From positions 1 to 38,037 of the forward strand of contig JABIXB010000019.1 in the NCBI GenBank assembly GCA_018666805.1: a DNA stretch of 38,037 bases, written 5' to 3'. Below are positions 14,726 to 23,384 of this stretch, one piece after another. Positions within the stretch are counted from its first letter, which is position 1; the number at the start of each line of letters is the position of its first letter. Made by a program: the position numbers and the translations under genes. This stretch comes from Rhodospirillaceae bacterium (GTDB lineage: Bacteria > Pseudomonadota > Alphaproteobacteria > UBA828). Under the pieces are notes generated by a model, which saw only the letters and a program-made list of their open reading frames with translations, had not been told where the DNA came from and ran no database searches.

Positions 14726-16218
14726 ACCCGGAACCCCAGGCGCTTCACCTCGTGACAGATTCACCGGCTGAAGACGGGCGCAGCCGGCGTAAGAAATCGG
14801 TCAGCGATTATTACGACCGCGCCGCGCCGGGGCGCGATAAATGGATCGCGCGCAATGGATATTTCCACGAGGAGGATCGCCGCTTCACGCGCTTTCTCGT
14901 GCCGCCGGGGCTCAAGATTTTGGACCTCGGATGCGGCACCGGAAAAATGCTGGCGGAGCTTGAGCCCTCCGAAGGCGTCGGCCTCGATATCAGCGCCAAG
15001 ATGATTGACGTGGCGCGGCAAAACTATCCAGAAGAGCGCCACCCCAATCTGACCTTCCACACTGCCGACATCGAGGACCTCGAATCACTTGAGGCGCTGG
15101 ACGGGCCGTTCGACGTAATTCTGCTCTCCGATACGATCGGCCTGTTGGAGGATGTCGAAGCGACCCTGGCCAGCCTGCACCGCTTATCCTCGAACGAAAC
15201 GCGCATTGTGGTCGCCTATTATTCCTGGCTGTGGACTCCGATCATTGCCATGGCGGAACTGTTCGGCGCCAAAATGCGGCAGATTCCGCTTAACCGGCTC
15301 GGGCCTGAGGATATCACCGCCCTGCTCGAACTCGCGGATTTTGATGTCATCAAACGGGATTGGCGCCAGCTCGTGCCCAAGCGCCTGTTCGGGTTGGGCC
15401 CAATAATTAATCGCTCGCTCGCGACCCTGCCGTTTGTCCGCAGATTCTGCGTGCGCCACTATGCCGTGGCGCGCTCAAAGCGTCATGCCGGGCTCGATAA
15501 GCCGTCCACAACGGTGGTCATTCCGTGCCGCAATGAGCGCGGTAATATTGCGCCGGCGGTCGAGCGCATGCCGCCTTTTTGCGACGATATGGAAATTCTT
15601 TTTGTCGAGGGCCATAGCAGCGACGGCACGGGCGAGGAAATTGAGCGCGTTATCGCGCACTATCCGGAGCGCGATATTAAGTTTCTCGTCCAGGATGGTG
15701 AAGGCAAAGGCAACGCCGTACATATGGCGTTCGAAGCGGCGCGCGGCGATGTCCTGATGATTCTCGATGCCGATCTGACCGTCCCGCCCGAAGCGTTGTC
15801 CAAATTTTACAACGCCCTGGTGGCCGGCAAGGGAGAATTCATCAACGGCACGCGGCTGGTCTATCCGATGGAGAAGCGCGCCATGCGGCCGCTCAACCTG
15901 ATCGCCAATTTTTGTTTCTCCATCGTTTTCTCTTGGCTGCTCAATCAGCGCTTCACCGATACGCTGTGCGGCACCAAGGTGTTGACCAAGGCGCATTACC
16001 TCGATATCGCGCGCAACCGTGCCTATTTCGGAGATTTCGACCCGTTCGGAGATTTCGACCTGATCTTCGGCGCCTCCAAGCTCAATCTGAAAGTGATTGA
16101 AATCCCGATCCGCTACGCCGAGCGAACCTATGGCAGCACCCAGATATCGCGCTTCCGCCACGGTGTCCTGTTGCTGCGCATGGTAGTCTTCGCGTTCCGC
16201 AAACTAAAAGCCTTCTGA
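14722..16218 (+). CDS. Bifunctional methyltransferase / family 2 glycosyltransferase
   Basis: The track start at 14650 lies in the previous gene. The ATG at 14722 overlaps that gene's stop (ATGA) and gives 498 residues. Residues about 30-240 are a class I SAM methyltransferase (ILDLGCGTGKMLAELEPSEG, GLDISAKMIDVARQNYP, FDVILLSDTIGLLEDVE). Residues about 265-498 are a GT2 domain of the dolichol-phosphate mannosyltransferase-like type (STTVVIPCRNERGNIAPAVERM, FVEGHSSDGT, LMILDADLTVPPEAL, FINGTRLVYPMEKRAMR, LCGTKVLTK, GDFDLIFGASKLNLKV). The DAD triad would bind the nucleotide-sugar metal. A fused pair suggests transfer and methylation, or lipid-linked sugar formation, in one protein. The substrates are unknown. 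The frame is continuous, so this is a genuine fusion in the sequence as given. Confidence 0.87.
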   Translation: MNPEPQALHLVTDSPAEDGRSRRKKSVSDYYDRAAPGRDKWIARNGYFHEEDRRFTRFLVPPGLKILDLGCGTGKMLAELEPSEGVGLDISAKMIDVARQNYPEERHPNLTFHTADIEDLESLEALDGPFDVILLSDTIGLLEDVEATLASLHRLSSNETRIVVAYYSWLWTPIIAMAELFGAKMRQIPLNRLGPEDITALLELADFDVIKRDWRQLVPKRLFGLGPIINRSLATLPFVRRFCVRHYAVARSKRHAGLDKPSTTVVIPCRNERGNIAPAVERMPPFCDDMEILFVEGHSSDGTGEEIERVIAHYPERDIKFLVQDGEGKGNAVHMAFEAARGDVLMILDADLTVPPEALSKFYNALVAGKGEFINGTRLVYPMEKRAMRPLNLIANFCFSIVFSWLLNQRFTDTLCGTKVLTKAHYLDIARNRAYFGDFDPFGDFDLIFGASKLNLKVIEIPIRYAERTYGSTQISRFRHGVLLLRMVVFAFRKLKAF

Positions 16219-16967
16219 TGGCCAGCGCCGCACCGGCGACGCAACTCGATTCATATCGCGAAACCTGGCGCAGCAAGCCGGTATTGCGCGCGCTTTACGC
16301 CGATTATTACCGGCGCATGGTCAAACTTTTGAAACCCGGCAAGACGCTGGAATTGGGCGCGGGCAGCGGCCACTTACGCGCCCACTCGCCCGCCAACTCG
16401 ACCGGTGCCGTGCTCACCGATATACAGCCGGCGGCGTGGCTCGATGCCGCCGCCGATGCCCAGGCCCTGCCGTTCCGCGATGGCTGCTTTGACAATATTA
16501 TCCTCCTTGATGTTCTCCACCATGTCGAGAACCCGGCGCTGTTTTTTGCCGAGGCCGCGCGCGTGCTCAAACCGGGCGGGCGGGTGGTTATGCTCGAGCC
16601 CGCGATTACACCGCTGAGCGGTTTGTTTTACCGCCATTTCCACCCCGAACCGGTCAACATGCACCAGGATCCGTTCGCCGATGTGCCTGCCAGTCCGGCG
16701 CGCGATCCCTACGACGCCAATCAGGCAATCCCGACGCTGTTGTTCCGCCGCCATAGGGCTGCTTTCAGCCATCACTTCCCGAGCTTCCGCGTCGCCAGGG
16801 TGCGTAATTTGAGCCTTTTCGCTTTTCCGCTCTCCGGCGGATTTCGCCGCTGGAGCCTGATGCCCGCCTTTCTTGTCCGCCCTCTTCTTATGCTTGAAGA
16901 TGGCCTGCTCATGCTGTTGGGGCCGGCCATGGCTTTTCGCCTTCTTGTCATGCTGGAGCGCCGCTAA
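16218..16967 (+). CDS. Class I SAM-dependent methyltransferase
   Basis: A 249-residue protein. SAM motif I is KTLELGAGSGHLRAH. The post-I TDIQPAAWLDAAADAQALPF and the NIILLDVLHHVENPALFFAEAARVLKPGGRVVMLEP stretch are typical of Methyltransf_11 enzymes. The C-terminal third has two hydrophobic stretches (SLMPAFLVRPLLMLEDGLLMLLG), suggesting membrane association and a lipid-linked acceptor. The start overlaps the previous stop (TGATG). The FkbM-type methyltransferase follows after 3 bp. Together with the N-terminal domain of the fusion upstream, this makes three methyltransferase domains in a row. Confidence 0.82.
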   Translation: MASAAPATQLDSYRETWRSKPVLRALYADYYRRMVKLLKPGKTLELGAGSGHLRAHSPANSTGAVLTDIQPAAWLDAAADAQALPFRDGCFDNIILLDVLHHVENPALFFAEAARVLKPGGRVVMLEPAITPLSGLFYRHFHPEPVNMHQDPFADVPASPARDPYDANQAIPTLLFRRHRAAFSHHFPSFRVARVRNLSLFAFPLSGGFRRWSLMPAFLVRPLLMLEDGLLMLLGPAMAFRLLVMLERR

Positions 16968-16970
16968 CTT

Positions 16971-17816
16971 GTGATTTCAACAAAACAGAAAATATTCATT
17001 GCCCGCAGCGCCGCCGGCCTCGTGCGCGTCACGCGGCGTACGCTCGGCGCCGGCAGTGTCGCCGATGTCCGGCGCGACGGCTTGAATTGGCGCCTCGATC
17101 TCGGTGAAGGCATCGACTTTGCCATCTATTTGCTTGGCGCCTTTGAACGCGGCACACAAAAACAATATGGCCAAATTCTGAAAGCCGGTGACGTGGCGCT
17201 TGATATCGGCGCCAATATCGGCGCCCACACCTTGCCCATCGCGCGCTGCGTCGGCCCTTCGGGACATGTGCACGCATTTGAGCCGACAGTCTTCGCCTTT
17301 GCCAAACTCGAAGCCAACATTGCGCGCAATCCGGAACTTGGCGAACGTATCACGGCAGGACAGACTCTGTTGAGCGACAGCAGCGAAGATGTGCCGCCAA
17401 CGGCAATAGCATCAAGTTGGCCACTTGATGGCGGGCGTGGCGGCCATCCCCTGCATGGCGGGCACGAGAAACCGACCGAAGGCGCCGAGGCAAAAACGCT
17501 TGATTCCTACGTGGCGGAGGCGGGGCTGGAACGCATCGATTTCATCAAGCTCGATGTTGACGGCAATGAGTGTCAGGTCCTGCGCGGTGGGCAGGAAACC
17601 CTCAGGCGCTTCCGCCCGCCGATCATCCTCGAATTGGCGCCCTATGTGTTTTCAGATGGCGAAAACAGCTTCGACGCTTTCATCGAACTGTTGCGCGGCG
17701 CCAACTACAAATTGCGGCGATCTCCCGGCGGCGCGGTGCTCGCCCTCGATGCCCGGGCCCTGGCCGGTGCCATTCCCGAGGGCGCCAGTCTCAACGCCTG
17801 GGCCATGCCGGCATGA
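16971..17816 (+). CDS. FkbM family methyltransferase
   Basis: A 281-residue protein starting at GTG 3 bp after the previous stop. FkbM hallmarks are DVALDIGANIGAHTLPIARCVGPSGHVHAFEP (SAM binding), AKTLDSYVAEAGLERIDFIKLDVDGNECQVLRGG and PIILELAPYVF. FkbM enzymes O-methylate sugars or macrolides, and here probably a glycan residue. No signal peptide or membrane segment is evident. Its stop overlaps the start of the membrane glycosyltransferase (ATGA), so expression is coupled. The acceptor cannot be predicted. Confidence 0.88.
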   Translation: MISTKQKIFIARSAAGLVRVTRRTLGAGSVADVRRDGLNWRLDLGEGIDFAIYLLGAFERGTQKQYGQILKAGDVALDIGANIGAHTLPIARCVGPSGHVHAFEPTVFAFAKLEANIARNPELGERITAGQTLLSDSSEDVPPTAIASSWPLDGGRGGHPLHGGHEKPTEGAEAKTLDSYVAEAGLERIDFIKLDVDGNECQVLRGGQETLRRFRPPIILELAPYVFSDGENSFDAFIELLRGANYKLRRSPGGAVLALDARALAGAIPEGASLNAWAMPA

Positions 17817-19201
17817 GCCAATCGCGCGCGCTCTGGCTCATCTTCGCCGCCGCGCTGCTTGTCCGCTTTGCTTATACACTTGGTCTGTATTTCACCATGG
17901 GAGCCGAGGCGCTGCAGGCCGAAGACTCCCTGCTCTATTTCCAACTGAGCCAAGTTTTTGTCGCCCAAGGCGATTTCCTACGTGACACCGGAATCGCCGG
18001 CAGCTTCGTACCTGAAACCGAACGCATGCCGCTTTACATCATTTGGCTGAGCCTGCACCAAATCTTGAGCGGCCTTTCCGAGCCCTTGTTCCCGGCCCTG
18101 ACCCAAGGCGCGCTCGACGCCGTCGCCTGCGTTCTGATCGCCCGCACCGCGATGCTGCTGAATCCGCGCCTGCTTGTGCCGGCCGGCCTCTTTGCCGTAT
18201 GCAACCCGACGCAGATTATTGTCGGCGCGATGATTCTCACCGATTCGCTGTTTTTCTTCTTTGTCTGCCTGATGCTCTATGCCGCCGTGCAATGGTTGCG
18301 CCAACCGGCTTGGCGCTGGGCGCTCCTGCTCGGACTGGCCCTCGGCCTCGGTGTATCCACTCGCGTCATGCTGTTGCCGGCGCTGGTGGCGCTGGCCGTT
18401 CTGCTGCCACTCGCGGCGATCTGGCTCCGCCGCTTCCGGCTCATCGGGATCGCGCATATGCTCGCCTTCGTCGTCATATGCGCGGCGCTCCAAGCCCCTA
18501 TTCTGGTGCGCAATATCAACCACTACGACACAGCGCAATTGACCAGTCAGGGTGGCGCGTTTTCCCTGCTCTGGGTGGCGCCGTTGGTCTTGGAAACGCG
18601 TGACGGCACGCCGCATGCCGAAGGGGCGCGGCTCATGCAGGATCGATATAAACAGGAAATCGGTGGGGTCGAGCCGGACAATCCGTTCGAACGCTCGAGT
18701 TTAATGTCGGCCACGGCAAGGCGTGCCATCTCCGAACTGGGCTTCGGCGCCGCCGCCAAAGCCTGGCTGATCGGCGGCGCGATCAATCTGTTTTCGCCCG
18801 CCGCGATTCTCTCGCCGCCGGTCAGCACGCTGCCACGCACCGGGTTTTATGACATGGCGGGCGACAGCAAGGTGGCGAAACTATCGGCTTTCCTGTTCAA
18901 CAATGACAATCCGACCTATGCCTGGGTATTGCTGCTGAGCTTTCTTGCCCTGTTGGGCGTGCGCGCAGCCCAGCTCTGGGGACTGGGTGCCGGCCTGATA
19001 GGACAGACGAGCCGCGAGACACGGCTTATCCTCGCGCTATTGCTGCTTTGGACGCTCTATATATTGCTGGTAAACGGTCCCATCGCCTCAGCCAAATACC
19101 GCCTGCCGATCGAGCCGCTAAGCGCCATCTCAGCCGCCTTTGCCTGGCTTACGGTGCAGGGCTGGTTTCAGCGTCGCGCGCTGCGGCGGCAAGCACAATA
19201 G
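17813..19201 (+). CDS. Polytopic membrane glycosyltransferase-like protein (GT39/ArnT-PMT type)
   Basis: The track start at 17570 runs through the FkbM gene. The ATG at 17813 overlaps that gene's stop (ATGA) and gives 462 residues. About ten membrane segments are visible, beginning ALWLIFAAALLVRFAYTLGLYF. A luminal loop after TM1 contains AEDSLLYFQLSQVF and PLYIIWLSLH. This resembles GT-C enzymes, which use a polyprenyl-phosphate sugar and an acidic residue in the first loop. NPTQIIVGAMILTDSLFFFFVCLMLYAAV and the late NGPIASAKYRLPIEPLSAI also fit family-39-like proteins. The 3' end overlaps the convergent O-antigen ligase-like gene by 53 bp. The likely role is transfer of a lipid-linked sugar at the periplasmic side. 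The exact family is uncertain. Confidence 0.75.
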   Translation: MSQSRALWLIFAAALLVRFAYTLGLYFTMGAEALQAEDSLLYFQLSQVFVAQGDFLRDTGIAGSFVPETERMPLYIIWLSLHQILSGLSEPLFPALTQGALDAVACVLIARTAMLLNPRLLVPAGLFAVCNPTQIIVGAMILTDSLFFFFVCLMLYAAVQWLRQPAWRWALLLGLALGLGVSTRVMLLPALVALAVLLPLAAIWLRRFRLIGIAHMLAFVVICAALQAPILVRNINHYDTAQLTSQGGAFSLLWVAPLVLETRDGTPHAEGARLMQDRYKQEIGGVEPDNPFERSSLMSATARRAISELGFGAAAKAWLIGGAINLFSPAAILSPPVSTLPRTGFYDMAGDSKVAKLSAFLFNNDNPTYAWVLLLSFLALLGVRAAQLWGLGAGLIGQTSRETRLILALLLLWTLYILLVNGPIASAKYRLPIEPLSAISAAFAWLTVQGWFQRRALRRQAQ

Positions 19202-20492
19202 CACTGAGGACGAGAAAGACGCCCTGCCACCAGGCGGCCCAAATCGAAAAATTGAGCATCGAGGACGACCAGAAGGCGACAAATATGGCGATGCCGCAGG
19301 CCGCCGTCCCGGGTGACGTTTTGCCGACCCGGAGCCACAGCCTGAGCATCAGAACCAAGGTCAACAACAGCATCATCAGGCCGACCGCGCCGGTCTCAAG
19401 AAATATCTCCAACAACCAACTATGCGGATGAGACGGAATAAAGGTCTGGTTGAATTTTTCAATCAGCACGGAGGCGCCGGGGAGATAGTTGCTGACATCG
19501 ATGCCATGGCCGAAAAACGGCGCCTCCAGCGCCTTATCGAAGGCGAAGCCCCAAATATATTGGCGGTGGGCGTCAATCAGGGAAACCGGCAGGTCGGTAT
19601 CGACCGGACCATGATAAATACCGTCAACAATCTGTCCGGTCTCGGGCGGCGGCGGCAAATGGCTCACAACCCAGGCAAAGGCGACAACCAACAACAGCGC
19701 CAGCAGACCGAGAAAAAGCGCCGCGGCATGGCCGCGCAGCAATTGCCAACACTGACATATTCCAACGACAGCACCCACCGCCAGACCGGCGATAAGTCCC
19801 AACAGGCCGGCCAGGCTGTCGACGGCAAAGATCAGCACGATTGCGGCGGGCAGATAAACAATTCCAGCGATGCGCCAGCGCCCGCCGAGGCGAAAACCGG
19901 CCCAGAGAACCACCGGTGTAAGACAAGCCAGGGCAGAGCCATAATATTTGAGAATTTGCGCCGCGTTGATATCGATCCAGCCCTTGCCGCGAAAAAGGCC
20001 GTAGATTGGACTCGCCGCGTAGAGGCCTAAAAGAGCAATCAGTGCACAAATCAGGCTGGCCACGATCAAAGCGCGCAGACAGTTATCGAGAGCGCCGCGT
20101 GACAAAAAGTGATGAATCAGTGCGGCAACGAAAACGAATCCGGCCATCCGCCCCCAAACACCGATCGAACGGCCGGAATCAAGCGATTCACCCATGCCGG
20201 GCAGCCACAGAATAAATGTTAGCAGGATGGCCAGGCCAAGCGGCGAGCGCGCGCCGCGCGCGAAATCCGCCACCAAGTGACGACGTCCCGGCGCCGCCAG
20301 AAGGAGAATAAGGGCGAGCGCCAGGGAGACGCCGGATACCGTCGGGCTCGACGCCAGCAACGGAATGCCGATGCCGGCGAATATCGCGGCACCGAGCGCC
20401 AACACATGCTGGCGCGGCGCAAGCGGCGCATCCCCTTCTTGGCTCGCAACTGGCAAAGGCTCGGCCTCCCAAAATTCAGCAACCCTTGTCAT
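19149..20492 (-). CDS. O-antigen ligase / polymerase-like membrane protein (Wzy_C family)
   Basis: 447 residues from the ATG at 20492. The track uses a TTG at 20504. There are about eleven hydrophobic segments. A large periplasmic loop follows FAWVVSHLPPPPETG and contains QYIWGFAFDKALEAPFFGHGID and IPSHPHSWLLEIFLETGAVGL. The HxHxxxLexxxetGxxG pattern is the Wzy_C/WaaL signature. Members either ligate finished glycans to lipid A core or protein, or polymerise repeat units, and sequence alone rarely separates the two. It is the only minus-strand gene in this stretch. It is convergent with the GT-C-like gene (53-bp overlap of coding ends) and divergent from the carbamoyltransferase gene. Confidence 0.8.
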   Translation of the reverse strand: MTRVAEFWEAEPLPVASQEGDAPLAPRQHVLALGAAIFAGIGIPLLASSPTVSGVSLALALILLLAAPGRRHLVADFARGARSPLGLAILLTFILWLPGMGESLDSGRSIGVWGRMAGFVFVAALIHHFLSRGALDNCLRALIVASLICALIALLGLYAASPIYGLFRGKGWIDINAAQILKYYGSALACLTPVVLWAGFRLGGRWRIAGIVYLPAAIVLIFAVDSLAGLLGLIAGLAVGAVVGICQCWQLLRGHAAALFLGLLALLLVVAFAWVVSHLPPPPETGQIVDGIYHGPVDTDLPVSLIDAHRQYIWGFAFDKALEAPFFGHGIDVSNYLPGASVLIEKFNQTFIPSHPHSWLLEIFLETGAVGLMMLLLTLVLMLRLWLRVGKTSPGTAACGIAIFVAFWSSSMLNFSIWAAWWQGVFLVLSAIVLAAAARDAETSPAP

Positions 20493-20563
20493 GTAACATC
20501 GCAATCAAGGTGCGGCAAACCACCGTTTTTGCGCCGCTTCAGAGGTAAACGCCGGGCGGGCGA

Positions 20564-20593
20564 TTGACGCGCGGCGGGGGCGGGCGGTAGGTT
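20564..20593 (+). promoter_or_regulatory. Possible promoter for the carbamoyltransferase operon
   Basis: TTGACG (20564-20569) and TAGGTT (20588-20593) are separated by 18 bp, in the intergenic region divergent from the ligase-like gene. The -35 is good and the -10 is mediocre in very GC-rich sequence, so this is tentative. Confidence 0.3.
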
Positions 20594-20634
20594 CGGCTTC
20601 GAGCCCTTCAAACCCCTCTGAGCCCGCAACGCGC

Positions 20635-22359
20635 ATGATAATTCTCGGTGTCCACCCCGGATATCACGAGGCCGCAGCTTGCCTGTTCGACGATTATCGA
20701 ATGGTCGCGGCGGTCTCGCTCGAACGCCTGACCCGGCGCAAGATTGACGGCGGGCGAATACCCGATGAAGCGATCGACGAATGCCTCGCCATCGCCGGCC
20801 TCACGCGGCGCGATGTCGAGGCGGTGGTGCTCGGGCGCGGCGCCTATCCGTGGCGCTATTACAAACATTTTCGCGGCTCCCGCCTGATCGAGGGCAAAGT
20901 CCGCCAGGCGCTCGGCAAGGAGAAGCACAAGAGCATGGAGCGCGAGCTCGTGCGTGCCGGGCACAGCGATTCGGAAGCCTTGTTCGATGCGGCAAAGTTC
21001 CTCGACACCGCCGGCTTTGGCAAAACCACCCAACTAAAATTCTTCAACCATCATCTCGCCCACGCGCTGCCGGCCCTGTTCCACACCGATTGGCCGGACG
21101 CGCTGCTCTATACCTCCGATGGCGGCGGCGACAATGTGCAATACAGCCAGCGCGTCTTCCATGGCGGTGACTTGCGCCATCTCTATGGCGGTGACGAATG
21201 TTTCACCGCGCCGGCGCGGGTCGACAGTCTCGGCCTTGCCTATGGCTACGCTACCCAGGCGCTCGGCTGGCGCATCAACCGCCACGAAGGCAAGCTCACC
21301 GGCCTCGCGGCGCTCGGCGAACCTTCCGCCTATAAGGCCATCACCGATCATTTCAAGGTCGATGAAGACGGTCAGATCCGGAGCGATTTTGCCACCAACC
21401 CGGATCTCCGGCGCTTCATGTTCGAGACGGCCGAGAATATCTCACGCGAAGACATGGCGGCCTCGATCCAGCAAGTGCTGGAGCAGGTCACGCTGGCCTC
21501 CGTCCGCCGTTTGCTCGAGCGCCACCCGGTGCGCCATCTTGGCCTTTCCGGCGGCGTGTTCGGCAATGTCCGCCTCAACCGCTTGCTGGCGGAAGAAACC
21601 GATATCGATGAGGTTTTCGTCTATCCGGCGATGAGCGACCAGGGCCTGCCGGCCGGCGGCGTGCTGCAATATCTCCTGGAGCGCGACGGCATGGATGCCT
21701 GGCTGAACGCGCGCTATCCGCTGGAAACGCTTTATCTCGGGCGCGACTGGGGCAAGGGCGCGGATAAAGTGCTGGGCCAAACACCCGGCCTGAAAGTGAT
21801 ATCCGGCAAGCCGGTGGAGAAGACGGCAGAGCTGTTACAGGACGGCAAGGCGGTGGCGATTTTTACCCAGGGCATGGAATTCGGCCCGCGTGCGCTGGGG
21901 GCACGCAGCATTCTCGCCTCGCCCGCCGATGCTGGCATCAATGATGCCCTGAACGCGCGCCTGTCGCGCTCCGAATTCATGCCCTTCGCGCCGGTTGTCA
22001 GCGAGGAGGACGCCGGCGAATTATTCGATATCGGCGCGCCGAGCCAATATGCCGCGCGCTTCATGACCATCACCTGCAACGTCAAGCAATCGTGGCGCGC
22101 GCGCATCCCGGCTGTTGTCCATGTCGACGGCACGGCGCGGCCGCAAATCATTCGCCGCGCGCACAATCCGCTCTATTACGATATTCTTGCCGCCTTCAAA
22201 CAAAAAAGCGGCCTGCCGACGATGATCAACACCAGCTTCAACGTACATGAAGAGCCGATCGTCAACCGCCCCGAGGAATGCGCCCAGGCCTTGTTGGATG
22301 ACCGAGTGGACTATGTCGTCACAGAGGAAGCCGTGTACGGCCGCGACGGCGCGGCATGA
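20635..22359 (+). CDS. Carbamoyltransferase, NodU/CmcH/TobZ family
   Basis: A 574-residue protein of normal family length. The N-terminal Kae1-like domain has ILGVHPGYHEAAACLFDDY, FFNHHLAHALPALFHTDWPDALLYTSDGGGDN (metal and nucleotide binding His residues) and LGLSGGVFGNVRLN. The C-terminal YrdC-like domain has QGMEFGPRALGARSILASP and LPTMINTSFNVHEEPIVN. The family makes carbamoyl-adenylate from carbamoyl phosphate and ATP and transfers the carbamoyl group to a hydroxyl, as on nodulation factors and antibiotics. Here O-carbamoylation of a surface glycan sugar is the likely job. It overlaps the WecA-like gene (ATGA) and heads the cassette up to capD, possibly into purH. Confidence 0.92.
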   Translation: MIILGVHPGYHEAAACLFDDYRMVAAVSLERLTRRKIDGGRIPDEAIDECLAIAGLTRRDVEAVVLGRGAYPWRYYKHFRGSRLIEGKVRQALGKEKHKSMERELVRAGHSDSEALFDAAKFLDTAGFGKTTQLKFFNHHLAHALPALFHTDWPDALLYTSDGGGDNVQYSQRVFHGGDLRHLYGGDECFTAPARVDSLGLAYGYATQALGWRINRHEGKLTGLAALGEPSAYKAITDHFKVDEDGQIRSDFATNPDLRRFMFETAENISREDMAASIQQVLEQVTLASVRRLLERHPVRHLGLSGGVFGNVRLNRLLAEETDIDEVFVYPAMSDQGLPAGGVLQYLLERDGMDAWLNARYPLETLYLGRDWGKGADKVLGQTPGLKVISGKPVEKTAELLQDGKAVAIFTQGMEFGPRALGARSILASPADAGINDALNARLSRSEFMPFAPVVSEEDAGELFDIGAPSQYAARFMTITCNVKQSWRARIPAVVHVDGTARPQIIRRAHNPLYYDILAAFKQKSGLPTMINTSFNVHEEPIVNRPEECAQALLDDRVDYVVTEEAVYGRDGAA

Positions 22360-23384
22360 ATATTCTCGTCGCGCTTTATAGCGCGCTGGCCGCCGGTGCG
22401 GCGAGCTGGCTTGCTACTGGCGCTGTGTTGCGCTTTCTCCGCCGCCGCGGCGTCCTCGATATCCCGAATGAGCGCTCGAGCCATAGCGCACCGACACCGC
22501 GCGGCGGCGGCATTGCCGTTATCGGCGTCTTGCTCGCCGCCTGGCTGATTCTGTGGCTGGCCGGCGAAGGCAGCGCCGCGCCGGGCAATTTTTGGCTCGT
22601 GCTTGGCGCCGGCGCAGGCTTGGCATTGATCTCCTGGTTCGACGATGTACTGGGCGGCTTGCCGGCGGCCCTGCGCTTTGCCGCGCAAGCCATAGCGGTC
22701 GCCGCCGGCCTGTTTGCCCTGCCCGAAGGCGACGGCGTTTTCCAGGGCGCGCTACCGGCAGAGCTTGACCTCGCCCTTAGTGGCCTGATCTGGCTGTGGT
22801 TTCTCAATCTGTTCAATTTCATGGACGGCATTGACGGCATTGCCGGCAGCCAGACGGCAAGCGCCGGGCTCGGCCTGTTTGCTTTGGCGGTTCTATTCCC
22901 CGCCGCCGCCGGCCTCGGCCCCTATGGCCTGGTAGTGGCGGCGGTCGCCATTGGCTTCCTGCCGTGGAACTGGCAGCCGGCGCGCATTTTTCTCGGCGAT
23001 GTCGGCAGCGTGCCGCTCGGCTATGTCATTGGCTGGCTGTTGCTCGCGCTCGCCAGCTACGGCCTGTGGCAGGCCGCGCTCCTGCTGGTGCTCTATTATT
23101 TCGCCGATGCCAGCTTCACCCTGTTCAGAAGATTGCTGCGCGGCGAGGCCATCTGGCGCGCCCATCATCAGCATTATTATCAATTCGCCGTCGCTGCCGG
23201 GCGCAGCCACGCGCATGTGGTTGTGGTCATTACCGGGGTAAATATTCTGCTCGTCGGACTGGCGCTGGCGACCACGCTGTCTTCGACCTCGGCCTGGAGT
23301 GCCTTGGCTGCGGGAATGCTGCTCACCATCTGCCTTTTATGGTATCTTCGAGTCGGCCAAAGCAGAACGACCCATGCAGACTAG
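22356..23384 (+). CDS. Undecaprenyl-phosphate sugar-1-phosphate transferase, WecA/MraY-like (GT4)
   Basis: A 342-residue polytopic membrane enzyme. Such proteins start lipid-linked glycan synthesis by moving GlcNAc-1-P, or a related 6-deoxy amino sugar-1-P, from UDP to undecaprenyl phosphate. Seen are DIPNERSSHSAPTPRGGGIAV, ISWFDDVLGGLPAALRF, the catalytic NLFNFMDGIDGIAGS, FLPWNWQPARIFLGDVGSVPLGY and the cytosolic His motif HHQHYYQ. These fit the WbpL/WecA branch. It lies directly before a CapD/PglF-like dehydratase, an association known for WbpL-WbpM-type initiation. The start overlaps the carbamoyltransferase stop, and the end overlaps the next gene by 11 bp. Confidence 0.9.
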   Translation: MNILVALYSALAAGAASWLATGAVLRFLRRRGVLDIPNERSSHSAPTPRGGGIAVIGVLLAAWLILWLAGEGSAAPGNFWLVLGAGAGLALISWFDDVLGGLPAALRFAAQAIAVAAGLFALPEGDGVFQGALPAELDLALSGLIWLWFLNLFNFMDGIDGIAGSQTASAGLGLFALAVLFPAAAGLGPYGLVVAAVAIGFLPWNWQPARIFLGDVGSVPLGYVIGWLLLALASYGLWQAALLLVLYYFADASFTLFRRLLRGEAIWRAHHQHYYQFAVAAGRSHAHVVVVITGVNILLVGLALATTLSSTSAWSALAAGMLLTICLLWYLRVGQSRTTHAD

